Position numbers and translations under genes: made by a program. From Mycteria americana (taxonomy: Eukaryota; Chordata; Aves; Ciconiiformes; Ciconiidae), in assembly GCF_035582795.1 (NCBI RefSeq), contig NC_134373.1, positions 41,399,173-41,463,172 on the forward strand: a DNA stretch of 64,000 nucleotides, given 5' to 3'. The first letter of the stretch is position 1. Each line of letters starts with the position of its first letter. The notes beneath the pieces are model-generated. The model was not told the DNA's origin. It did no database searches and was given only the letters and a program-made list of their open reading frames with translations. This document shows positions 39,949-49,104 of this stretch, in pieces.

Positions 39949-42900
39949 TTTAAATACAGAACTTCTTCTGCCACATAATATATTTGTAAGGGTTAATTCT
40001 ACGTTCTTCAGTTATTAGCCACAATAAAACACAAAATTATTAGAACCTTGTTCATTATCATGGATCTTCACATTTCTTTTCCAAAATTCCAAATGACCAT
40101 TTTCAATTGCAATATCCACAGATTTTTTTGATAGATGCTTGACTTCCAGTTGCCATCTCTTTCTGAAACCCATTAGTTACATTTTGGGGCCTCAATTTCT
40201 TAGCATTTTAGCAAAACCAGTAACTAATGTTTGAGCTCCAGCATCCTCCAATCCTTCTGAATCTTCAAAAAGTCCACCTCCCATTACTGTTCTTTAACAA
40301 TACTGTTGGGAACTTCATTATTAATTTATCTTTTGAACCAATAACTGGCACTCATTCATCTTCCCCAGCGCTCGTCTATGACATTGAACTGAATCAAAAA
40401 ATATTCCCAGGAATGTTATACTTACTGAGGTTTTAAATTACTAAAGTGGGACAACAGGACCTCTCTGATGGACAGACCCAGAAACAACTGTAAACATGTA
40501 GTCTCACCCAAGGCCTCTCACTCCTCCTCTTTCTCCAGGCAGCCAACTTCCATTCGGACCTGCAAACCTTTGATTCACTTCTCAAAGCATTTCTTCAGCT
40601 AACTATCACTACTCATCTCTGCTAGTAAACTCTAAAATCCACAAATACGTATCTCAAGTTTCCTCTGTTTCCTGAAAACCTGGCCTGTAACAATTTGGCT
40701 CCTTGTAAGCTGGCTGGCTCATCTGATCATTCCTAACTGCAATTATCACAATGTAATTTACTAACCTATCAAGACCTTCTAATTTGTTGTTCCAAGAGAG
40801 ACTTCCAGAAGCCATATTTTTAAGGTTTCCAATTCACTCTTTGTAACTTTTTTTCTTCTTTTTAATTTAAGTTGGTCAACTGTTAACATCCTATAAACTT
40901 TCCTGCTACAAAAGAAGTCACATTTTAAGATTCAGGGCTGAAATGAAAACTCAAAGGACAAGCTCTGTTGTCAGTTCTTTTAAAAAATACTATGCTTGTA
41001 TGCAGTTGGTTGCTAAACCTTGAATCCAAACGGCACATTGCAGCTCTGATAACTAGCCCACTCTCTTGAAGTTCTCCACGCCCACCCCTGGGGGCACTTT
41101 TCTATGTGTTTCATTTTGATTCAATGAGCAAAACTGATCTAATTATCTCTAGAACCTAGGTTGTATACCTGACACTAGTGCTATGCTTTTCATCAAGCTC
41201 CCATAAATTGTTTCTGCTACTGAGAAATTGATGAAGACTTCAGGTACACTTTTGATAAAACGTCTTTGGCTTATGAAAAACATATATGCATTACCTGTGA
41301 CAGTGTATTTGACTTTCTTGTGCTCCTCTAATACTATTTAACAAAAATAATAGATATATACAATTTGTGATTAAACTCTGAAGTTAAACCACATATCACA
41401 GCTTGGAAAATTAGCCAACTCTCCTCATCTCACTCTTCAGTCACTACAGAAAGCTTCTAGTGTATTTCGAATGACATCATAAGTAATTACATCCATTTGA
41501 GTATTTTCCTTGTTTCAAAAGAACCAAAAGTCATATTAACAAAATAATTATAAAGAGCACACAATTTAATACTCTAAATATCTGACAATCTCTCCCCTCT
41601 TGGCCACTTCACCCTCCTATTTCTTATGACCATTTAATTACAAATTGTCAGTCTAAAATACATAATTCTTTACCAGCCAATACATACACATATAAAGGCT
41701 TTCTAAGTAAGTGCAAAAGATATATTCTTTAAAATCTAGTATCATTGTCAGGACACTGTAGCAGAAGAAAACACTTGTCACACATTTTAAGAATTCATCG
41801 AAAATAATGGTGAAAACATTACAATGTTGTAGCACTTTTGCTTTCTGTGATAAACACAGACTTTGTTTGTCAAGGGGTATATAAATTATCACACTATATT
41901 CTGAGAAGGAAAATCTCTACACAGACCTGAAAAACCTTGTTTTCATAACACAGATCAGGTTTTTAAGAATTCATCTCGGACGCTTCATGGCACTTCAAAA
42001 AAAGGACTGTACGGTATAAATGAGGACTATAGTACAATATCTAGAAAATGTAATTTTATGAAATATGCATTAAATCACACATGATAAATGCCACAGTAAT
42101 AAAAAACTGTGACACAACTAACTGCCTCTAAGAGACAATGTAGTGTCTGAAAGCAACAGGAAGCTCTAGTCGGATGATCTTTTCTGACAAGACAGTGCAA
42201 ATCCTAGAAAGAAACATCACTGTCCTCCAAGAAAATAGGTTAGATATTTTTTCATCTCTGCACAAGTATTTTAAGGAAGCAAAAGTCTGGATAGCAGATC
42301 AAAAAAGAAAAATAATCACTGGTATAAATGCAGCCTTTGATGAAAATGACTTGATGGAGATTGTATTTAAGTGTTAATTTCTGTAGAATTGTGTATCTAT
42401 GCATTTGTTTTTAAACTTGAAGCAGGGAAACATTCATCTTAGTGTGGGTCTACAGGTTTCATCTGATTACATTAAAAAGGAATTTGTCACACACAAAAAA
42501 TTCGCTATAGAAATAGCTTTACATAACACAATACAGGCCAAATCCTATTCATTTGGGTTATTAGTACTGTTCACACGAATAGAATGAGCATACTTTAGCC
42601 AAACAGCAAAATACCTGAATCCAAAATAGGGCTATGATTTCGGCATGTATTTTACTTTGTCTTTGTGGATATCAGCTGGATTCAACAACTGCATATAAAA
42701 TTTATAAGTTTGATTACAAGCGTAGAAGGAGAAAATGTTGATGGACATATATATTGACCCAATCCAAAAGCATACCAGAGGCAAGCTTTTGATTTCATTT
42801 CAGTTCATCAACATTTAAAAGGTTGATTAATTCTACATTTTCTTGTCCTTTAAAGTGCTGTTATCCATATAACTGTAAAATATCCCAATAGTTTTGGAAC

Positions 42901-44111
42901 AGAATAAAAAATGCAAAATAATGAATAATTTGTAGTAATTTTGTTATCTGTCCACCGCATGAAAACTGAAAATTTGTATTAAAAGTCTTTTAAAATATTA
43001 CAAGTTTCACATAAGTTATGCATACTCACATGAAATAAAAAATAACTTTAAGGCAGTTATTTACGCTTTTTTTTTTTAATTAGGCTGTCCTCCAGTATCT
43101 GCACTTTTTCCCACAGCATGGAAAGTTAAGCTGCCTAGTAAGGAGGAGATCCCTGAGAGAGATTAATTTCTTGCTGGTTTGGTCTTTTTTGTTTTGGTTA
43201 TGTAAGGACAGTGTCTGAATGAGGTCCCCTCTTCCTCCAGAGTTTCAAAGGGAGAATTACTTAGACCATGAGGGAAGATTAATGAGATAATGACAAGGGT
43301 TCTATCTGTTGATGTTACTCCTGATGTTATAAACCCCATGTTTCCCACTCTACATTTTAAAAATGCTTGTATAGATACCATGAATGAGTCTTGCACAATA
43401 GCTTCTTACCTATAATGCTGTTTCTGCGTAAACAGTATCGATTCAGTAGTAAGTGTGGAAATAGCAACAGCACAGCTGAAATCCTCTATTCCTAGCAGTG
43501 CTCTGAAGAGAAAAATAAGACATTGCTGGTTTTTAATTCTTCTCATTACTCCCTAGAAGGAAAGTTATATTTGTGCTGCCTCTAGGCAAAGTACCATCCC
43601 ACATGAACAAAAGAATGAAACTAAGATCACATCCATTTCATCTTGCTGCTGCTACTCCTGCACAGAAGCTCTCCGCAGATGCTTAAGTCCCTGACACTGT
43701 ATCTTCATTGCTCATATGTCACAGTAAATGATTCATTAAAAATGCATAGACAGATTGATCTTAGAAGAGGGAAAAAAAGATCTGGAGTTTAAGGCGAAAG
43801 GAAAACAGAAATGAAAAGCCAAAAGGTAGAAAAGGGAAACATCCCCAAAATTCAGAAGAGAAAGGCATGCAAAAAGACATTTAAAAAGAAAGAGGAGACA
43901 GCAACTGTGTTGACATTTACAATGTCTACTTGGGATGAAACTCATCCTTTTACTAGCAGTAAAAGCAACAGCCTAGAGAAAGCCCAAAGCCCTTAAAGCA
44001 TCTTGCATCAAGTACCTCACAAAAATGGTAGGCAATTTCTGCTACGGTCTGTACAATATTTGCACCAAACTACCTAATTTTTTTTTAATGTAATTAAATG
44101 GGACGGGATGG

Positions 44112-44136
44112 ATCTATATCTAATGCAGATATAGAT
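44112..44136. repeat. Perfect inverted repeat, 10-bp arms, 5-base loop
   Basis: ATCTATATCT and AGATATAGAT flank AATGC. It lies 650 bases from the (TA)n tract. AT-rich, so chance is plausible. Confidence 0.85.
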
Positions 44137-44792
44137 AGCTCTATTGATATTGTGCCTATAATGACATAACTGAAACAGTATTACAGTGCTGCATCCATGC
44201 AACAAAACTGGGTTTTATTGTTTGCATACCAAAAATGAGCACATTCACACCTCTCCTTATTTGTTTCTTTTCATATGCTACATTAGGTAGGTTTGCAAAG
44301 GATGCAAGGCTTATGTGCAGCACCAGTGGGGTTGAAAACAGACTGATGCTTCTGGAGCGGGCTCCCTGATCCTCATTACCAATAGTCATCCTAATTCATA
44401 TACCATTTGCCATGGTCCCATTAGGCCTCAAAACTGGGAAGGAAAAGAGAGAAAGATATGCTTCATCTGTGATTCCTGTGGTCCTGATATACACCACAGG
44501 ATTGACAAGACCAACCCTATACTGTTACCGCTTTTGTAATATTTACTGGATGGCCAGAAGACTTTACTCTGCTAAAGGGATCCTGCAAGCAAAAAACCAC
44601 CCATGTTTAAGAATAATAAGCTACTTGAGCAAGAGACACCTCCTTACTATGACATTCATGCAAATGGTGTTACATAGATGACATATTCATTCTATTTTTA
44701 TTAAAAATAATTGGTAAAATACTAACATGGGCCATAATTTACATTCTGACAGTAAAAAAAAAAAGCCAAATACCTACAATGGGAAGTGCGTG

Positions 44793-44815
44793 TATATATA
44801 TATATATATATATAT
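44793..44815. repeat. (TA)n microsatellite
   Basis: About 11.5 perfect TA units. Likely length-polymorphic. Confidence 0.95.
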
Positions 44816-45911
44816 TCACACATACACTAGCAATATTTTTAGCTATAATTTCCTGCTCATGTGGCAACATGACGAGCATTTTGAAGAAGCTGAGCCAAGT
44901 GAAAATACAACCTGCAGAACAGGTCACGTTTAAATATTCTGCTATTGAAGAATATTAAAAACTACAGATTAAGTAGGAGTGTTGTAATACTTACATTAAT
45001 TAATGCTTGTAAATCATTCTGAAATACTTGGATAAAAGATGGCACAAAAAGTGTTGCCACATGTCTTGATGCTTCTAGATGTGCACAATCCCATACATCT
45101 TGTTTTGCTTTTTGGATGGTTCAAACCATCAAAAATATGGTCAGTGGATGAATTTAGTGTTGGTAAAAATTTGAACACAGCAGAGAAACACCAAGGATGC
45201 CCGAATCCTGATTAAGAACTCCAGCAGACACCTCAGCAGACTGAAATAGCTACATTTCTTCATATCTGAATCCAAGTGCTAGTGGTGGCTCACCAGGTCT
45301 AGTTACTGAATGCCTCTGTTGATCAGTGAATTAGCACAGCTCAGAGAGCTTGGCAGTGTTACTCAGCCTTGACTGGGCTGTATATCCACATATGTGAAAG
45401 ATCTTATACATAATATTCCTTCCAATCTAGTACCACCTAGTATTTACATCACCAGAAAACTTAGACCGTGCCATCAAGCAGCATGAAAAGGAAGGTATCT
45501 GAAATCACTCAGTATATGTCTACGGTTAGTGAACAACACACCGTTTTTCAGAGAACTTGATACTTCTTGCTTATGCTAACACTGCCCTTTATAAAAATAC
45601 AGAAATTAAAGGCCAGCATTAAGGCCCTTATACTTTCCCGCATTGAGCTCCAAATCTGAGAGACACGTCTTCCTTTTTATTCAGAGACAAGTAATGTATT
45701 TTATGGTATCCATTTAAAAAACAAGTGTAGGGAGTCTCACCAAACTCATGGAGGAGAACCGCTGTCCTGAGGTGGGATAATTTAGTGCAAGAGTGATTTA
45801 TTTCAAGTAACAAAAGGTACCACCAATGTATACATCTTCCCTGAAAGGTGAGAACACTATAAAAATTATTCATCCTTCCTGCTCTCTCCATCCTCTGTTC
45901 CAAACCGAGCA

Positions 45912-45917
45912 CACGTG
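45912..45917. promoter_or_regulatory. CACGTG E-box
   Basis: CACGTG in the context AGCACACGTGCTG, upstream of the CpG island. Further CACGTG sites lie at 46201 and 48412. USF/MYC-class factors bind this core. Occupancy unknown. Confidence 0.4.
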
Positions 45918-46200
45918 CTGCTTTATACCCACGTTCTGGAGCATGGACCGTGTGCTCTTGCACCGCACGTAAAACAATGTAGTGTCATGCCCGTCTCAGG
46001 AACTCCTAAAGGCTATCTCACTACAAATAAATACTGCAAGCCGCTAGACTGCGGCAGCCAAAGGACAAACAATGATAGGAAACAGAAGTTTGTTGTGATT
46101 CGGAGGGAGGCTAAGCAAGCTGCCAGAGGCAGGAAGCGCAGCCACCATGTGAGCAGAGCACCCTGTTCTCCAGGGTGACCAGCGCACACGTAATTAATCG

Positions 46201-46206
46201 CACGTG
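46201..46206. promoter_or_regulatory. CACGTG E-box
   Basis: CGCACGTGAT, 73 bases upstream of the TATA-like motif. The flanking bases approach the extended USF/TFE site (CACGTGA). Confidence 0.4.
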
Positions 46207-46273
46207 ATATGCTCTGTAGGTACAACCACCTATTAATGTACTATTTTGGCGTGACAGCGTCTGAAAGCAAGGC

Positions 46274-46280
46274 TATAAAA
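46274..46280 (+). promoter_or_regulatory. TATA-like motif upstream of the CpG island
   Basis: TATAAAA in the context GGCTATAAAACACG, with an E2F-like TTTTGGCG at 46245-46252 and a CACGTG E-box at 46201-46206 just upstream. The combination resembles a small core promoter pointing towards ACVR2A. No transcript is visible from sequence, and TATAAAA is common in AT-rich DNA, so this is a weak call. Confidence 0.3.
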
Positions 46281-46821
46281 CACGCTCTGGATGTTGTAGC
46301 AGCAGCGATTACCCCGAGGGACGTGCCCGCCATGGGGGCCACCACACGCCCCGTCTCCTACCAGGGCTCCCCGTCAGAGCACCGCAGTGGCATTTCAGGC
46401 TGGGGGTGTGAGGCGGGAAGGCAGCGTTTGACACCACTGGTAGCAACTCACAGCTTCACACCAGGTCTCACAGCGGTTTTTCGGGTAGTTTTTTTCTTAC
46501 AGCGCTCCGTCACCTGGGAAGGGCCGCGGTCAGGGAGAAAAGCTCCCGAACACCAAGAACGAGCCCCGCAAAGGTGAATTAATAATAACGGGGGGTGGGA
46601 CCGGGAGGCGCCAGCTCTCCTCCTCCGGCGCCGGCAGGGCCGGGCGCAGCGAGCAGGTGCCGGCGGGCGGCGCAGCCAGGCCCGTCCCTCACACCTGCCG
46701 GCCGGCGCGGCGGCCTCCTCAGGGCGGGCGCCAGCAGCCCCCACCCCGCGTTACCGAGGCGAGAGGCGACAGAAACCGGCCCCCACCGACCTTCGCTCTG
46801 CAAAGCGGGCAGGACACGGCA

Positions 46822-46850
46822 GGGCGGGGCGGGGCGGGGCGGGGGCGGCG
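46822..46850 (+). promoter_or_regulatory. Tandem Sp1/KLF GC boxes (G-rich on + strand)
   Basis: Five overlapping GGGCGG-type units follow one another (GGGGCGGGGC repeated, ending GGGGGCGGCGG). Each fits the Sp1/KLF consensus GGGCGG. The same tract could form a G-quadruplex. It lies in the GC-richest part of the CpG island. Confidence 0.75.
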
Positions 46851-46945
46851 GCCGAGCGCGGAGCACCGGGGCGGGCGGGCGGCGCCGAGCGAAGGCGCCC
46901 AACGGCCGCGGCGCGAGGGCCGCGCCCAGGGGCGGGCGGGCGGGG

Positions 46946-46973
46946 GCGCGCGCGCGGACACGCGTGTGCGCGC
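46946..46973. other. Alternating purine-pyrimidine (Z-DNA-prone) tract
   Basis: Eleven alternating G/C bases, one phase break (GG at 46956-46957), then 16 perfectly alternating bases including the palindrome ACACGCGTGT at 46958-46967. CG and CA/TG alternation favours the left-handed helix. Located between the two GC-box arrays. Confidence 0.6.
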
Positions 46974-47047
46974 CTGCAGGTAGGGGCGGGGGGAGCGCGC
47001 GCCGCCCGCCCCTCCCCTCTCCTCGCCTCGCAGCGGCGGCCGCGCTC

Positions 47048-47066
47048 CGCCCCGCCCCGCCCCGCC
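47048..47066 (-). promoter_or_regulatory. Tandem Sp1/KLF GC boxes (C-rich on + strand)
   Basis: Repeated CCGCCCC units read as GGGGCGG on the minus strand. They lie about 200 bases from the oppositely oriented array at 46822-46850. GC boxes work in either orientation, so this strengthens the promoter call but does not fix transcription direction. Confidence 0.7.
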
Positions 47067-47201
47067 GGGAGGGGGGGAGGGGGATTAGGCGGGGCCAGGC
47101 GGCGGCCGCTAGGTCGTGAGTGGGCAGGGCGGCTGTCAATCCGGGGCGGCGCGCGGCCGCCCGGCGTCGCGCGACGGGTCTGCCGTGATTGTGGGAAAGG
47201 A

Positions 47202-47221
47202 GGGGAGGGTGGGGGAGGGGG
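47202..47221 (+). promoter_or_regulatory. G-quadruplex-prone purine tract
   Basis: GGGG-A-GGG-T-GGGGG-A-GGGGG: four G runs with single-base loops, the most stable quadruplex class. It lies just 5' of the YY1-type element in the promoter. It is purine-only for longer on the + strand (about 47193-47235). Confidence 0.6.
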
Positions 47222-47254
47222 AGGAGGAGAGGAAACAAAAACAATCGTCCGGGC

Positions 47255-47267
47255 GCCGCCATCTTGG
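47255..47267. promoter_or_regulatory. YY1-type element GCCGCCATCTTGG
   Basis: GCCGCCATCTTG is the reverse complement of the YY1 consensus CAAGATGGCGGC. Such elements are usually found within a few tens of bases of the start site in CpG-island promoters. If so here, a major start site lies near 47.2-47.3 kb and the 5' leader would be up to about 1.8 kb if unspliced. The placement of the start site is inference. Confidence 0.65.
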
Positions 47268-47321
47268 GTCCGTTCTTCACGCCACACAAGTGAATGGGGA
47301 GATATGAAATTACCACAGGGG

Positions 47322-47336
47322 AGCAGCAGCAGCAGC
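47322..47336 (+). repeat. AGC trinucleotide repeat, 5 units
   Basis: Five perfect AGC units inside the probable ACVR2A leader. Short and perfect, so possibly polymorphic. Confidence 0.85.
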
Positions 47337-47397
47337 AGGGTACGGAGGGCTGTTCCGAGCTGCCGGCTGGACTCGGGAGACTCTAGAGACGGCTCCT

Positions 47398-47412
47398 GCC
47401 GCCGCCGCCGCC
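47398..47412 (+). repeat. GCC trinucleotide repeat, 5 units
   Basis: Five GCC units (CTGCCGCCGCCGCCGCCCTG) in the CpG island, likely transcribed in the leader. CGG/GCC runs in leaders are structured as RNA. Confidence 0.8.
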
Positions 47413-47729
47413 CTGAGAAAATCCCCGGGCTCGGCCTTTTCTCCTCGGCAACCTCTAAACTGCACTCCTGGAGGGACAAAGTTGGTCTCAGCCGCGCTGC
47501 CTCCGCCGCCCGGGAGACGAGAGAGTTGCGTTCGGCAGCGGCTTCCTCGGAGCCGGGAGTGAGCCGGGGTCAGAGTTAGGGGAGAGGGGGACGAGGGGAG
47601 TCCTCCCCCCTCCACCCGCTGGCCGGGGCTCGCGTGGTGCGCCGTGTGGGAGGCACGAGGGGAAGGCAGCCCGAGTCCGGCAGGCTCTTCCTTTCCCCCC
47701 CTGCTATTTCTTACTCCTCTCTCCTAAAA

Positions 47730-47752
47730 GGAAAAAAAAAAAAGAAAAAAAA
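47730..47752 (+). repeat. A-run pair in the CpG island
   Basis: A12-G-A8 inside otherwise GC-rich promoter or leader sequence. AT-rich breaks of this kind inside CpG islands often resist nucleosome formation. Confidence 0.8.
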
Positions 47753-48411
47753 GGCGAGAACTGGATTGAGCGGGGGGGGACGGTCTCGGGTCTCCTTTTG
47801 AGCAGCGGTGGGGCGGGCGGAGGTGCGGCGAGAAAGCAATGTGTCCGTGAGGAGTTGGCGAGGAGGGTGCATCAAGCAGCAGAGTCGCCAGCCCGCTTCA
47901 CGGGAGGAAGGAACCTGCCGCCCGCCGAGCCAGCGCGGAGGGAGCCGCCGCATCCTCCCCTATGCCCGCAGTCTCGCTCGCCTCCTCGCTTCCAAAGACG
48001 CTGACTTCTCCTGGAAGCACGGCAGTCAAGGAAGGAAGGATTTGCCACAAAGAATATATCACCCTCCTCCCCAGCGGCTGGATACTGCATTTTTTTTTTT
48101 TCAGTCACTCTTCTGTGTTTAAATACCAAATATAGCCTCTTGGGGGGGAGGGGATGGAAATCTCTTAGAAGAATTTGAAATCGTGCTCGGAGTCGGGAGT
48201 GCTGGTGCTGCGCGGCCCGGGAGGAGGATCGCGGGGACGGGGGAGAGGAGGGGAGATGCGCGGCTCCCCCTGACTGGCGGCAGGACCAGAGATTTGCCAC
48301 TTTTCGGCAAGCCCGAAGGTTGGTTTGTTATCAAACTGTTGTTTCTCCCCTTCTCCTCTTCTGGGTTACGCTAAATCCCTCAGCATTATTAAAGAAAACC
48401 GAAGCGTTGCC

Positions 48412-48417
48412 CACGTG
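48412..48417. promoter_or_regulatory. CACGTG E-box
   Basis: CCCACGTGTA at the 3' shoulder of the CpG island, about 630 bases upstream of the ACVR2A start codon, in or just before the probable leader. Confidence 0.4.
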
Positions 48418-48907
48418 TAGCTGGTGGCTTTTTTTTTTTTTTAAAGGTAGTTTTCATCAAGAAAACTGACAAAACTCCCTGCCTTCACCCGGAGGCTTTT
48501 GAGGTTTGAAACTGAAATGGAGCTACTTTTCTCCCAAACACTACATGTTGTGTAGGGGAGCCAGGACGAAAACATCGTGTTTCCTGATTTCGATCCGACT
48601 CCCCAACACTCGGCACCTACGAGGGATGCTTCACGGAGCTTGATGTGCAAAAGCAAAGCTGGAGTGTGCTCAGAGACTTCGTCGTGTCCAGCGGCTTAGT
48701 TGTTGACTGTTTTGTTTTGTTTTTTTTTTTAACGTGGATTCGTAGCATACTTTTATGAATTAAATTTTGCCACCGTTTGTACAGAAGCCAAATGACACGT
48801 GTGTTTTGAAACACGGTTCCAAATATATCCATCCCTCAACCCGGATTCTCGCTAGAAAGAGCCGGAGGGAGATCGTCAGTGTCTAAAGAAATCTCATTTA
48901 CTGTTTT

Positions 48908-49021
48908 ATGAACATTATCTGCTGCAGAAATGTCGCTATAGATTGCTTGATAACGGTTCGCAAGAAGGGAGATTTTTCCAGCTTGCAGGACCCAGGAAAC
49001 TGGATACTTAAAGTCACTTAA
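48908..49021 (+). promoter_or_regulatory. Upstream ORF of 37 codons in the ACVR2A leader
   Basis: ATG at 48908 opens a 37-codon frame beginning MNIICCRNVAI and ending in TAA at 49019-49021. It is 21 nt upstream of, and in another frame from, the receptor AUG. Its start context is weak (T at -3, A at +4), so ribosomes would often bypass it. A nested MSL stop frame lies at 48930-48941 (ATG TCG CTA TAG). The function, if any, would be to dampen receptor translation. The peptide resembles nothing I know. Confidence 0.5.
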
Positions 49022-49030
49022 ATGTTTTAA
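49022..49030 (+). promoter_or_regulatory. Minimal upstream ORF (Met-Phe-stop)
   Basis: ATG TTT TAA starts on the base directly after the TAA of the 37-codon uORF and ends 12 nt before the ACVR2A ATG, in the receptor's own frame. The start context is weak (T at -3). It provides the in-frame stop that fixes the receptor start. Confidence 0.55.
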
Positions 49031-49042
49031 CAGCATTGGAAA

Positions 49043-49097
49043 ATGGGAGCTGCTACTAAGTTGGCGTTCGCTGTTTTTCTTATCTCTTGTTCTTCAG
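49043..49097 (+). CDS. ACVR2A: Activin receptor type-2A, first coding exon (signal peptide; partial gene)
   Basis: Seen: ATG followed by 18 full codons reading MGAATKLAFAVFLISCSS plus the first base of a Gly codon, then a strong donor CAG|GTAAGTG, so the intron is phase 1. The start context is good, with A at -3 and G at +4. An in-frame TAA lies at 49028-49030, so the protein cannot begin further upstream in this frame. The peptide has a short positive n-region (Lys6) and a hydrophobic core (LAFAVFLIS), as expected of a secretory signal peptide. Known: vertebrate ACVR2A begins with nearly this sequence (mammals have Ala at position 5). The mature protein is a single-pass type II Ser/Thr kinase receptor that binds activins, myostatin/GDFs and some BMPs at the cell surface and phosphorylates type I receptors to signal through SMADs. 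Inference: identity rests on 18 residues, but the match is nearly complete and includes the exon boundary. Remaining exons lie beyond 64000. Confidence 0.93.
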
Positions 49098-49104
49098 GTA
49101 AGTG
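49098..49104 (+). other. ACVR2A: Splice donor of ACVR2A exon 1
   Basis: The sequence CAG|GTAAGTG fits the U1 snRNA consensus almost perfectly. It interrupts the Gly19 codon after its first base (phase 1). No competing strong donor is seen between the ATG and this site. Confidence 0.9.

Larger units (their letters stand above)
34576..46190. other. Intergenic upstream of ACVR2A, no gene seen
   Basis: AT-rich with the (CTT)n and (TA)n tracts and a palindrome. Two places with weakly protein-like frames (37505-37813 minus; 42174-42587 plus) are given as findings, not genes. G+C climbs from about 45.9 kb towards the CpG island. Confidence 0.5.
47304..47579 (+). promoter_or_regulatory. Open frame in the promoter/leader (possible uORF, 91 codons)
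   Basis: ATG at 47304 opens 91 codons containing a Ser run from AGC repeats, followed by Arg/Ser/Ala-rich sequence typical of GC-rich DNA read in any frame. If transcription starts near the YY1 element this would be the first AUG in the leader. Composition alone explains its length and there is no domain, so it is best read as a conditional uORF and not a gene. Confidence 0.25.
46580..48270. promoter_or_regulatory. ACVR2A: CpG island and promoter of ACVR2A
   Basis: CpG density and G+C rise abruptly near 46.58 kb, peak at 46.6-47.2 kb and 47.3-47.9 kb, and fall away by about 48.27 kb. The flanks are AT-rich with few CpGs. The island contains arrays of GC boxes, a YY1-type element, a purine-rich G-quadruplex tract and GCC and AGC triplet runs. 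No TATA box is obvious inside the densest part. This is the pattern of a TATA-less, dispersed-start housekeeping or developmental promoter. It lies 0.8-2.4 kb upstream of the ACVR2A start codon on the same strand, so it most likely drives that gene. Exact start sites cannot be read from sequence. Confidence 0.88.
47240..49042 (+). other. ACVR2A: Probable ACVR2A 5' leader region (bounds uncertain)
   Basis: This is the stretch between the likely start-site zone (YY1 element near 47.26 kb) and the ACVR2A AUG. The first kilobase is CpG-rich; the last 700 bases are AT-rich with several short upstream ORFs. A pyrimidine run ending in CAG at 48104 could be a splice acceptor, so part of this stretch may be intronic. 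Known human transcripts have a leader of only a few hundred bases, so starts nearer the AUG are also possible. Bounds are inference. Confidence 0.45.

Noticed and set aside
46595-47119. Plus-strand 174-codon frame across the island
   Set aside because: GC-driven Gly/Ala/Arg/Pro sequence lying over promoter elements, with no resemblance to any family.
46579-47316. Minus-strand open frame of 245 codons in the CpG island
   Set aside because: Pro/Arg/Ala-rich content with frames open in several phases at once is what GC-rich DNA gives by chance. No domain, and it overlaps equally long frames on both strands.
46751-47479. Second long minus-strand frame of 242 codons overlapping the first
   Set aside because: Same composition artefact. 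It would place coding sequence across the GC boxes, YY1 site and likely start-site zone.
48089-48104. T-run followed by CAG, resembling a splice acceptor in the leader
   Set aside because: T homopolymers followed by CAG are common. No matching donor or branch point can be assigned from sequence, so I did not annotate an intron.
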